Positions 6,793-14,613 of a DNA stretch of 17,640 nt are shown here, piece by piece. Location of the stretch: NCBI GenBank assembly GCA_937901225.1, contig CALCGX010000088.1, positions 1 through 17,640 of the forward strand, in the 5' to 3' direction. Numbering within the stretch: position 1 is the first letter of the stretch; each line of letters opens with the position of its first letter. This DNA is from an uncultured Bacteroidales bacterium (GTDB lineage Bacteria; Bacteroidota; Bacteroidia; Bacteroidales; Paludibacteraceae). The notes below the pieces were generated by a model that worked only from the letters and a program-made list of their open reading frames with translations, was not told the DNA's origin and ran no database searches. A program made the position numbers and the translations under genes.

Positions 6793-7797
6793 ATGCCAAG
6801 TAGATACAAAATAGAAAATCGCAGATATATTGGGAACAAATCAAAATTAAATGATTGGATAATGAAAACTATCCAATCCGTTGCTCCTGAAGCAAAAACT
6901 TTCTGTGACATCTTTTCTGGCACAGGTACAGTTGCGAACCAAGCCCTAAAATACTATGACAAAGTCATAATCAATGACCTATTATATTCTAATCAGATAA
7001 TATACCAAGCTTTTTTTGCAGAAGGAGAATTTGACAATAATAAATTAGAAAATATTATTGAATCTTTTAACATTGCGGAAACAAACAACAGCAACTGGTT
7101 CTCAGAAAGTTATGGAGACAAATATTTTGCAATGCCTGTCGCAAAAAAAATTGGGTACATCAGAGAACAAATTGACCTCCTCAAAGACGAATTAACAGAA
7201 AAAGAATATTCTATATTGCTTGCTTCTTTAATCTATAGTATTGATCGCTTAGCAAATACAGTAGGACATTTCGAAGCTTATATCAAAAAAAGCATAGAGA
7301 AAACGGAACTAACTATGACTTTAATTTCGGCACAAAGTTATGCAAATAGTGAAATTTACCGCACAGATGCCAATCAGTTAGCGAGACAAATACACTCTGA
7401 TATTGTATATATTGATCCTCCATACAATTCACGACAATATAGTAGATTTTATCATGTTTATGAGACCCTTATAAAATGGGACAAGCCAGAATTATTTGGA
7501 GTTGCACGCAAACCAGCACCAGAGAATATGAGCGATTATTGTAGTTCAAAAGCTGTTGATGCTTTTAGAGACTTGATTGAACATTTGAATGCTAAATACA
7601 TTGTGGTATCATATAACAACACATACAATAGTCGAAGCAAATCATCACAAAACAAAATAACTTTAGGACAAATACAACATATCTTAGAATCCAAAGGAGA
7701 AACGCACATTCTGACTCAAAAATACAATGCATTTAATGCAGGAAAAACAGATTTAGCAAATCATATGGAATATCTTTTTGTCACCAAAATCCATTAA
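6793..7797 (+). CDS. D12-class (Dam/FokI-type) N6-adenine DNA methyltransferase
   Basis: A 334-residue enzyme of the MethyltransfD12 family, predicted to methylate adenine N6 with S-adenosylmethionine. NRRYIGNKSKL (9-19) is the conserved start of the family, FCDIFSGTGT (37-46) is motif I that binds the cofactor, and DPPYN (208-212) is catalytic motif IV. ATG 6793 was chosen over the in-frame ATG at 6739 because it gives a family-like N-terminus and avoids a 50-base overlap. It sits four bases after the EcoRI-type methyltransferase stop and three before the endonuclease start, so all three are probably co-transcribed. It is unrelated in sequence to the first methyltransferase. The two may each protect one strand of an asymmetric site (inference). 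Confidence 0.9.
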   Translation: MPSRYKIENRRYIGNKSKLNDWIMKTIQSVAPEAKTFCDIFSGTGTVANQALKYYDKVIINDLLYSNQIIYQAFFAEGEFDNNKLENIIESFNIAETNNSNWFSESYGDKYFAMPVAKKIGYIREQIDLLKDELTEKEYSILLASLIYSIDRLANTVGHFEAYIKKSIEKTELTMTLISAQSYANSEIYRTDANQLARQIHSDIVYIDPPYNSRQYSRFYHVYETLIKWDKPELFGVARKPAPENMSDYCSSKAVDAFRDLIEHLNAKYIVVSYNNTYNSRSKSSQNKITLGQIQHILESKGETHILTQKYNAFNAGKTDLANHMEYLFVTKIH

Positions 7798-7800
7798 GCC

Positions 7801-9399
7801 ATGGCAACACGAGACCTTGAATACAAACCATTATTGTACACAACAACAGTACGCAATCCTGAAAGAGTAAAATCGCTCCTCAATATTTTAGTTCAATTTG
7901 ATGGGCAAACACTTACAGATGAATTAGCAACAAGAATTGTTGCTGAGACGATTCGTTATGGTTTATACCGACCTGTTCATAACACCACTTCCATAAAAGA
8001 AAAATATGGAAACACACCCAAAGGAACCTTTGCAAAGCAGATATTAACAGACAGCGAAGTTCAGTACATCATAACAAATAACCCACAGCAACACAAAGAA
8101 GCTGGATTTGATTATGGATATCCAAGCCGTTTTGCAACTATATTCGATTTTACAAAAGAATTAGGATTTGTTTATTTTAATCCTAATGAACCCATTCAAT
8201 TTTCAGCATTAGGTCATATGCTTTCACAGGTTTATCATGTGACAGTTGCAGACGGAGGAGACATCAATGTTGAGATTGTGCATCCTGAATACGAACAACA
8301 AGCATTTATGCAGTCATTAGCTAAATCACAAAGAAAAAATCCTTTTGTGCGTGTTCTAAATGACAATATCCCTCTCATCTTACTTGCACAGGTAATCAAA
8401 TTACTCAATGCAAATCCTGAATACAGAACCGAAAGTGGTAAAACAAAAGGTATTGCGCGCCATGAACTTCCACTCTTGATATTTTGGAAAGATAATAATG
8501 CAGAATCCCTATATAATCGCATTGTTCAATTAAGAAACGAATATGCTTATTCGCCAAGCGAGGAGCATATCTGTGATATTTGTATCAATGAAATAATGAA
8601 CGGATTCAAGGAGTTCAAACAAAAATCAATTATGTCTGAATATCCTGACGAGTTTATTCGTAAAATGCGCATAACAGGCCTATTTTCTCTTCGCGGTGCA
8701 GGTAGATTCCTTGATATAAATTATAACGAAGAAGAAAAAATTAATTACATCCTTCAAACATACTCCTCATACGAACATTATGAGAACGAGAGGGAGTACT
8801 TTGATTATATGGCAGAGATTGATCCTCAACTATTCGAGGTCGAATCTATACCAATCACAGCAAATCAATCTGAGCAATTGTTAAATAATTGGTTAGATAT
8901 TTATACTTGGGAAGATATAAAAAGAGAAATGCTCATTCTACAAAGGAGAGCATCATCAAGGGATAGCGTTTTAAAACTTTTAGCAGCTCCAACTCGTTTA
9001 GAGTTCCTAACTGCTCTAAGTATAAAATCCCAATTACCACATGTAAGAGTTATTCCAAATTATGCTTGTGACGACACAGGTTTGCCAACTTCTACAGCAG
9101 GAGGTGGCAAAGGAGATATTGAGTGTTACGAATACGATAAAGGCATATTAGTAGAGGTTACAATGGCAGAAGGTCGCACTCAAACGATGATGGAAGTATG
9201 GCCTATAGATAGACATTTAGAGGAATTTGCTGCAAATAATCAAATAGATGCACAGGCTATTTTTGTCGCACCAACGATATTCCGTGACACTGAGAAACAA
9301 ATTGACTTTGTACATGCTATATATCAAAGAAAAATTAGATCATATCCTATAGATATATACTTACATCTTTTGGAGAAAAATAACATGCTGTATTTATAA
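7801..9399 (+). CDS. AlwI-family type II (IIS-like) restriction endonuclease
   Basis: A 532-residue endonuclease of the AlwI family, whose characterised members cut at a fixed distance from short asymmetric sites such as GGATC. The N-terminus, with TTTVRNPERVKSLL (15-28) followed by FDGQTLTDELATRIVAE and YGLYRP, is highly characteristic. Near the C-terminus GDIECYEY (D439, E441) followed by ILVEVTMAEG (E452, V453, T454) looks like the family's PD-(D/E)XK-type catalytic core, with ExT in place of ExK. It begins three bases after the second methyltransferase. The target of this enzyme cannot be read from sequence. Length and motifs look intact, so I expect it to be active. Confidence 0.9.
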   Translation: MATRDLEYKPLLYTTTVRNPERVKSLLNILVQFDGQTLTDELATRIVAETIRYGLYRPVHNTTSIKEKYGNTPKGTFAKQILTDSEVQYIITNNPQQHKEAGFDYGYPSRFATIFDFTKELGFVYFNPNEPIQFSALGHMLSQVYHVTVADGGDINVEIVHPEYEQQAFMQSLAKSQRKNPFVRVLNDNIPLILLAQVIKLLNANPEYRTESGKTKGIARHELPLLIFWKDNNAESLYNRIVQLRNEYAYSPSEEHICDICINEIMNGFKEFKQKSIMSEYPDEFIRKMRITGLFSLRGAGRFLDINYNEEEKINYILQTYSSYEHYENEREYFDYMAEIDPQLFEVESIPITANQSEQLLNNWLDIYTWEDIKREMLILQRRASSRDSVLKLLAAPTRLEFLTALSIKSQLPHVRVIPNYACDDTGLPTSTAGGGKGDIECYEYDKGILVEVTMAEGRTQTMMEVWPIDRHLEEFAANNQIDAQAIFVAPTIFRDTEKQIDFVHAIYQRKIRSYPIDIYLHLLEKNNMLYL

Positions 9400-9455
9400 T
9401 TAAGTATCATGATAATATAGTTTATTAAAGTGTACACACCTTATTGAAACATCAT

Positions 9456-10676
9456 ATGGACAATCTAACATTTATTCAAGACAAGCATACTGCTGGAGAT
9501 AAAGTAGTGGGATTTGATTATCAATTTTATTACTTTATGTACTTAGCCTTAAATCTCAAACATGGCGAAAAAATAGGTTTTGAGGTAAAAGATGATGTTC
9601 ATATTGACTTGCTTGATGGGACAACAATTCTATATCAAGCAAAACATACGATATTAACAAAAAACGATGGGAGTCCTAAAAATCTAACAACCCTTGATAA
9701 TGATTTATGGAAAACCATTAGTAACTGGATTGATATGATAAAATCTAATGAGTCAATTCTTAAAAATCATAAGTTTTGCCTTATAACAAACAAATCAGAA
9801 GAGAATAATGAGTTTATCGATTCACTTAATGCGTTCAAAAAAAATTGTGATATTGATAATGTTACGAATTTGCTAAAAACACTAAAAGATAAAACAAAAA
9901 ACAAGGAAGTTAAATCTTATCTTAATCAGATTTTGTCTATTGGTAAGAGGAAGATGAAACAATTCTTAATAATACTTACTATCGAAGCAAGTACAGATAA
10001 TATTATTAACAAGATTAAAGATCGAATATACGAACAATGTCATCAGATAGATTTAGTTGATAGTATATTTGAATCCTTATCATCGAATTTAAGCATAGCT
10101 AAATATTTTGATATCAAGGAAAGGAAAAAGTTTGAAATTACATTTGATGATTTTAATGAAAAATTTGGAAAATGTTTTAGAGTCGCGTTTAAAAGTAAAC
10201 CATTACCTAAACGAGACTTTCCTATAATTTTGCCAGAGAACTTAGAGAATCAAACATTCATTAAACAATTGCTTGATATTGAAGATATAGCATCTGGAGA
10301 TACTCAAATCATAGAGTATACAACACATATGCTTAAAGCAATGAACTTTTTAAAATATTGGACAGAGCAAAATTTTATTTTACCCACAGAAATTGAAGAT
10401 TTTCACAAAGAAGCAATTTTAAAATGGAAAAATGAATTTCGTTCTAAATATCGACAAATAGAACGACAAATTAAATCAGGATGTTCTATAATTACTTTTG
10501 AGAACGAAATAAAGGACCTTAGTCTTCGATTAGTGGATTTCTTACGCAAGGAGCATCTTTTATTGGCAGATGAAACATTGAATACTGAGTTGAGCAATGG
10601 ATATTATTACTCGTTATCCAATACGCCAGAAATAGGGTGGCATTATGATTGGGAAAAAAAATACAAAACAACATGA
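9456..10676 (+). CDS. ABC-3C system first component with a nuclease-like N-terminal domain
   Basis: A 406-residue protein matching the large variable component of ABC three-component (ABC-3C) conflict systems, mainly by its place before a middle component and a DUF3732 ATPase. Residues 1-~180 look like a DUF4297/Cap4-type restriction-endonuclease fold: GFDYQ at 19-23, EVKDDV at 43-48 and YQAKH at 60-64 form an E...D...QxK array. The rest is helical and charged and probably contacts the partner proteins. ATG 9456 was preferred to TTG 9444. Its TGA overlaps the next ATG (ATGA), so translation is coupled. It starts 56 bases after the endonuclease gene; I see no good promoter there. DNA cleavage as the effector activity is inference. 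Confidence 0.7.
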   Translation: MDNLTFIQDKHTAGDKVVGFDYQFYYFMYLALNLKHGEKIGFEVKDDVHIDLLDGTTILYQAKHTILTKNDGSPKNLTTLDNDLWKTISNWIDMIKSNESILKNHKFCLITNKSEENNEFIDSLNAFKKNCDIDNVTNLLKTLKDKTKNKEVKSYLNQILSIGKRKMKQFLIILTIEASTDNIINKIKDRIYEQCHQIDLVDSIFESLSSNLSIAKYFDIKERKKFEITFDDFNEKFGKCFRVAFKSKPLPKRDFPIILPENLENQTFIKQLLDIEDIASGDTQIIEYTTHMLKAMNFLKYWTEQNFILPTEIEDFHKEAILKWKNEFRSKYRQIERQIKSGCSIITFENEIKDLSLRLVDFLRKEHLLLADETLNTELSNGYYYSLSNTPEIGWHYDWEKKYKTT

Positions 10677-11131
10677 AAGAAATATACTATATATATAACA
10701 ATGAAGCTATCGCTAGTTGTGTATTTTTAGCATATCTGCAAAATACAAAAACGATAGATATAGCTCGTTCTTGCTTGATACTCCCCTTTCTATTAGATGA
10801 TAGAACTGTGGCATATTTAAAAAATATAATAACCGATGAGAAAAGTAGTCTTGATTGTATTGTCAACAATAAACCAAAACTGTTTGCCTCATTTAATAAA
10901 AGATTTTTATCATTGTTGCCAATCACGATTAACTCCATACTTCTGTTAAATAAAAATAAGCAGATTGGAATTACATCAAATAATATTTTTACTAAAATAA
11001 ATTTTATTTATGGAGAAACTGATATGGGCAATCGATTTGAAAAAATTAAAGAAGTTATTCCATTTCTGGTAACCATATTCAACCAATATTCAACTAGTCA
11101 ACTTTACAAAATTTTAAAAGTACAATTATGA
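10673..11131 (+). CDS. ABC-3C middle component
   Basis: A 152-residue protein of the type found between the effector and the DUF3732 ATPase in ABC-3C systems. The features are an N-terminal YIYNNEAIASCVFLAYL segment, a hydrophobic CLILPFLLDDRTVAYLK stretch (about 34-50) matching the 'LPL' region of middle components, and a C-terminal helix ending ...LYKILKVQL. It probably links effector and ATPase. ATG 10673 overlaps the upstream TGA, and its own TGA overlaps the next ATG by four bases, so all three are translationally coupled. A TTG at 10649 is possible but would overlap more. The sequence is divergent; family assignment rests partly on context. Confidence 0.7.
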   Translation: MKEIYYIYNNEAIASCVFLAYLQNTKTIDIARSCLILPFLLDDRTVAYLKNIITDEKSSLDCIVNNKPKLFASFNKRFLSLLPITINSILLLNKNKQIGITSNNIFTKINFIYGETDMGNRFEKIKEVIPFLVTIFNQYSTSQLYKILKVQL

Positions 11132-13002
11132 AGTTTATTATACATGAAATTAAACTTTGGTTTAGGGGAGACAATAACATTTCTAAAAGTTATGAATTGT
11201 TACCAAATAAAGTCAATGTTATTACAGGAGATGCGACTACTGGCAAAACTAGTTTCTGGAGTATAATTGATTATTGCTTAATGGCTAACAAAACTAATAT
11301 AGCCAATAGTATTAATGAAAAAGTCACATGGTATGGTATCCGATTTACTATAAATGAGAATGAAATATCAATCGCAAGAAAAGCAACTCAAAAAGAAACG
11401 ATATCTTCTGAAATCTACTTTGGATATGGAACATTACCTTGTTTCCCACATGCAAATATTGAAGTAGCGGAGGTAAAATCAATATTGGATAAAGAATTCG
11501 GTATAACAGACGATTTAAGGTTTCCATATGGTAAAGCCTTTGGGGAAGTACCATTTAACTTGTCATATAGACATTTCTTATTATTCAATTCATTAACAGA
11601 GAATATCATAGGAACATCTAACACATATTTCGACACTCCTTTCTATGGGAAGGAGGAGTATGATAAGGCATTAACTCTTTTGTTTGATTTAGTTATTGGT
11701 GTCAATGATATGGAAAACACAAAAGCCAAAGAAAGAATCAAATACATTGATAATGAAATAAGGAAAATATATTCTCGTGAAAAACGGAAAAATCAAGCTG
11801 AAAAATCTTTTGAAAATGGTATTTATGCTCTCATCCAGAAATTAAAAAAGTATGAATTTATTGATTATTCACTCGAAATAAATTCATTAGATAATGCGAT
11901 ATCAATTATTAATGAACTTATTACTAATATCAAACAAACTGCAAATAATTCTACTCTATTTGACGAAATTGATCTATTAAATAGACGTCGCTTAGAGATT
12001 AAAGTACAATTATCAGCAGTGGATAGATATAAAAAAGAGTACGAATTCTATAAAAATAATCTCAAAAAAAGTGCAGATAGTCTAAAGCCAATAAAGTATT
12101 TAAATGATAATTTATCGGAACAACTAATAGAATCATATGAAACTAAAACATTTGTTGAAACCTTGGAGCATTCGTTAAGAAATATTCAAAACGAACTTTC
12201 TAAACTACGACCTGAACCATTTAGAATAACTTTAGATGTAGAAAAATTACAAAAAGAGTTGTCCGATATAGAAAATAGACTGAATAAACTATATACCATA
12301 CAACAAGGTTATCGTACAGAAAGAGAAAAGTATATTATTATTGGGGAGGTTAAAAATGCTTATGAAAATTTACTAAATAAAGCAGTTTGCAGACCAATTG
12401 ACGGAGTTCTTTTAAATCAACTAAAGGATGAAAAAACTAATCTAGAGAATAATCTGAAACATATTGAGGATGTAAAATATATGATGAAAAAATTTCTCGA
12501 TAAATGTATACAGCGAAATTACAATCAGTTAGAATCACTGCCAGCATATAAAAATAGTCAAACTCAGTTCAATGATACCGATATGATTTTACAATTGATA
12601 CCTGAAGGGCAACTATTCCCACTTGAGAATGTAGGTAGTAAATCAAACTATATGTTTATGCATTTGTGTTTTTATTTGGGTTTGCACGAACATATGATAA
12701 ATGTAGGACAAGTACATGTTCCTCAGTTTTTATTTATAGACCAACCAAGTATCCCATACTATACAGGTTCAACCAATGAAAAAACAGGGAATGATGATAA
12801 GAAAAAACTGCTAGATGCCTTTTCTCTCATTGATTCGTTTATTAGTTATATCATAAATGAAAAAAAAGCCACATTCCAAATATTTATGGTAGAACACGCT
12901 CCTAAAGAATATTGGAATGAAAATAATTTTCTTCATTTTCACACTGTAGATGAATTTATAAATGGGGAAGGTTTAATCCCTAGTAATATATACAATGGAT
13001 AA
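11128..13002 (+). CDS. DUF3732 ABC ATPase (Rad50/SMC-like) of an ABC-3C system
   Basis: A 624-residue ATPase of the DUF3732 family, the defining core of ABC-3C systems. The N-terminal half-site has Walker A GDATTGKTS (34-42). Residues about 190-470 are long charged helices expected to form a coiled coil, as in Rad50/SMC proteins. The C-terminal lobe has a signature-like GSKSNY (503-508), Walker B FLFIDQPS (D538, Q539) and a switch-type histidine in VEHA (H590). The glutamine after the Walker B aspartate replaces the usual catalytic glutamate; from memory DQPS is normal in this family. Such ATPases are thought to sense nucleic-acid or phage-linked signals and control the effector. It is coupled by ATGA to the middle component. 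Confidence 0.92.
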   Translation: MKFIIHEIKLWFRGDNNISKSYELLPNKVNVITGDATTGKTSFWSIIDYCLMANKTNIANSINEKVTWYGIRFTINENEISIARKATQKETISSEIYFGYGTLPCFPHANIEVAEVKSILDKEFGITDDLRFPYGKAFGEVPFNLSYRHFLLFNSLTENIIGTSNTYFDTPFYGKEEYDKALTLLFDLVIGVNDMENTKAKERIKYIDNEIRKIYSREKRKNQAEKSFENGIYALIQKLKKYEFIDYSLEINSLDNAISIINELITNIKQTANNSTLFDEIDLLNRRRLEIKVQLSAVDRYKKEYEFYKNNLKKSADSLKPIKYLNDNLSEQLIESYETKTFVETLEHSLRNIQNELSKLRPEPFRITLDVEKLQKELSDIENRLNKLYTIQQGYRTEREKYIIIGEVKNAYENLLNKAVCRPIDGVLLNQLKDEKTNLENNLKHIEDVKYMMKKFLDKCIQRNYNQLESLPAYKNSQTQFNDTDMILQLIPEGQLFPLENVGSKSNYMFMHLCFYLGLHEHMINVGQVHVPQFLFIDQPSIPYYTGSTNEKTGNDDKKKLLDAFSLIDSFISYIINEKKATFQIFMVEHAPKEYWNENNFLHFHTVDEFINGEGLIPSNIYNG

Positions 13003-14032
13003 TATGAATAATTTCAAATTAGGTAACCTTGATAAATTTATTGTACATTTTGTTGGCAATAAAACTAATGGCAATGGTGTTCGACTTTCGAATGCTTTAA
13101 CACAATATGAGAATATAGAAGTGCATGTAAAGAATTTATTAACCAATAGTTTTAGGCAAAACGAATTATATTGTTTCTATTTTACTCCTCAATTAGAACT
13201 TAATCCAATATTTAACTTTGTCAAATTGATTTTTGAAGTTACAAATGAATTTGTAGAGCAATCACAAAATTGTGCTAGATATCTTTATGACAAAAGTATT
13301 CACCCTCAAATAAAAGCAGGGGAATTATGCTTTTCATATTTTAGAGATTGTGAATTTAATGGTAATTTCATAGATTGTATTAGTATATTCAAATCTGAGA
13401 ATAAAGACACTTTCCTAAAAATACACCCTAGAGGAGAAAACTTTGAAATAGAAAGTGAAAGTGGCATTAATATCAACAAGTTGGATAAAGGATGTTTGAT
13501 CTTCAATACAGAGAAAGAGAATGGTTATATTATTGTTATAGTAGATAACACCAATAAGGGATTAGAGGCAAAGTATTGGACTGATGATTTCTTACATGTG
13601 CGACCAAGAAAAGATAGTTTCCATCAAACACAAAATATGCTATCTCTATGTAAGAGTTTCGTTTCTCAATTACCAACAAATAATGGAAAGGTTGAGAAAG
13701 CGACATACATGAATAGAAGCATTGAGGCTCTAAAAGAGGAGTCCGTTAATATAAATGTATTTGCAAAGCAAGTTTTTGAGACACCAGAATTAGTTACTGA
13801 ATTTAAACAATATAGAGAAGATTATCAAAAAGTACGAGAGATAGAAATTGACGACACTTTTGAAACTGCATCTTCTGCAATAAAACGCAGAGCCACAGGT
13901 ACAATGACTACGATTAAACTCGACAAGAATTTTGATATAAATATTCATGGTGGAGAACAAAATATTATGAGGGGCTACGACGAAGAGCGCGGAATGTATT
14001 ATTATCAATTGTTCTTCAAAGAAGAAAAATAA
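12995..14032 (+). CDS. YejK/NdpA-type 37-kDa nucleoid-associated protein
   Basis: A 345-residue protein close in length to E. coli YejK (about 335). The family signature is clear: an N-terminal IVHFVGNKTNG, the middle FVEQSQNCARYLYD...HPQIKAGELCFSYF, and the long conserved block FKSENKDTFLKI...NKLDKGCLIFNTE...YIIVIVDNTN...KYWTDDFLHVRP. YejK-type proteins sit on the nucleoid, and E. coli YejK is reported to interact with type II topoisomerases. Here ATG 12995 lies inside the 3' end of the ATPase gene (8-base overlap), so it is made with the ABC-3C proteins. That suggests a role in the same defence, for instance recognising DNA or guarding the chromosome (inference). It is AT-rich like its neighbours, and so likely arrived with them. 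Confidence 0.85.
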   Translation: MDNMNNFKLGNLDKFIVHFVGNKTNGNGVRLSNALTQYENIEVHVKNLLTNSFRQNELYCFYFTPQLELNPIFNFVKLIFEVTNEFVEQSQNCARYLYDKSIHPQIKAGELCFSYFRDCEFNGNFIDCISIFKSENKDTFLKIHPRGENFEIESESGININKLDKGCLIFNTEKENGYIIVIVDNTNKGLEAKYWTDDFLHVRPRKDSFHQTQNMLSLCKSFVSQLPTNNGKVEKATYMNRSIEALKEESVNINVFAKQVFETPELVTEFKQYREDYQKVREIEIDDTFETASSAIKRRATGTMTTIKLDKNFDINIHGGEQNIMRGYDEERGMYYYQLFFKEEK

Positions 14033-14064
14033 CATGCACTTTTATGATGGCAGTTAGAATATAA

Positions 14065-14480
14065 TTGTTTATAACAGAAACCAACCGCATAGAATATAAA
14101 AAAGGATCGACCTCGAAACTTGATATTGAAGAGATACTCTGGTATTCCTCGTATCTTACAAACATATAGTGAAGATTGTTCTCATTCTACAGAAAACTTT
14201 ATTCATATTATACTACCTATATCACAACATTTCACCCAAACCGCCACGCAAGATGGCGGAAACAATGGCGGACTACAACTAACTGACAGACAAAAAAGTT
14301 ATCATTGAACTTATATGTAAATTTGGCGGAAACAATGGCGGATTAACAGTAGAAAATATAGCTAATAAATTAGGTGTTAGTAAGCGCACCATTGAACGTG
14401 ATTTATTGACCCTACAAAAAGCAAATATCATTCGACATTCAGAAAGCCGTTCAAAAGGTTTTTGGGAACTCATACAATAA
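14065..14480 (+). pseudogene. Remnant of an AlbA_2 (Schlafen-type) putative DNA-binding/HTH protein
   Basis: Three pieces of one family survive in order. Frame 1 (from TTG 14065) reads TETNRIEYKKGSTSKLDIEE, the typical AlbA_2 start. Frame 2 from about 14120 reads RYSGIPRILQTYSED...ENFIHIILPI, the conserved region near the end of these proteins. After an A6 run (14292-14297) frame 3 continues VIIELICKFGGNN...GVSKRTIERDLLTLQKANIIRH...GFWELIQ, a winged HTH that stops at 14478-14480. The central part (several hundred residues in intact relatives) is deleted near 14121, and one extra A explains the second frame change. It lies 32 bases after the nucleoid-associated protein gene and marks the right end of the AT-rich island. 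Intact relatives are thought to be transcriptional regulators or defence proteins. Confidence 0.75.
14254..14342. repeat. 19-bp direct repeat inside the AlbA_2 remnant
   Basis: TGGCGGAAACAATGGCGGA occurs at 14254-14272 and again at 14324-14342, 70 bases apart. Each copy encodes GGNNGG in the former protein. Each itself holds two GGCGGA/GGCGGA-like halves. It appears to be a glycine/asparagine linker duplicated within the gene. Confidence 0.85.
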
Positions 14481-14497
14481 TAACAAAGATCACACCA

Positions 14498-14542
14498 ATG
14501 CCCCCCCTTTCCTACTCTGCCTGATGAGTTGTTAGGTTGCAA
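14498..14542 (+). repeat. Decayed copy of the 5' end of the rhodanese lipoprotein gene
   Basis: The 20 bases at 14511-14530 are identical to 15626-15645, inside the signal-peptide region of the rhodanese gene. The match extends left through CCCTTTCCT (with a 5-base gap) and right through TTAGGnTGCAA (one gap, two changes). The copy has an ATG at 14498 but is frameshifted and stops, so it is not functional as a gene. Intact and decayed copies flank the YeiH-type gene in direct orientation. Confidence 0.75.
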
Positions 14543-14559
14543 TCTATAGAATAATTTTG
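14529..14559 (+). promoter_or_regulatory. Promoter of the YeiH-rhodanese-phosphatase run
   Basis: TTG (14529-14531), 20 bases and TAATTTTG (14552-14559) match the Bacteroidota consensus. Transcription would begin near 14566, about 48 bases before ATG 14614. The -33 element falls inside the decayed rhodanese copy. Confidence 0.65.
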
Positions 14560-14583
14560 TTTTTATCTTTCATACTAATTTAA

Positions 14584-14604
14584 TTCTTAATTCATAATTC
14601 ATAA
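14584..14604. repeat. 7-bp tandem repeat in the YeiH leader
   Basis: TTCTTAA, TTCATAA and TTCATAA follow each other directly between promoter and start codon. It is an AT-rich low-complexity leader of a kind common in Bacteroidales; a role is not evident. Confidence 0.6.
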
Positions 14605-14613
14605 TTACCCCCC

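Noticed and set aside
9400..9455. GTGTACAC (within 9430-9439) as an operator for the ABC-3C operon
   Set aside because: An 8-bp palindrome is expected by chance in a window this size, and no promoter was found next to it.
5575..14043. A 10-bp inverted match (AAAAGTGCAT at 5575-5584, ATGCACTTTT at 14034-14043) as possible island ends
   Set aside because: It is short and AT-rich. The left copy is already explained as a hairpin arm, and the right copy lies inside the AT-rich segment, not at its edge.
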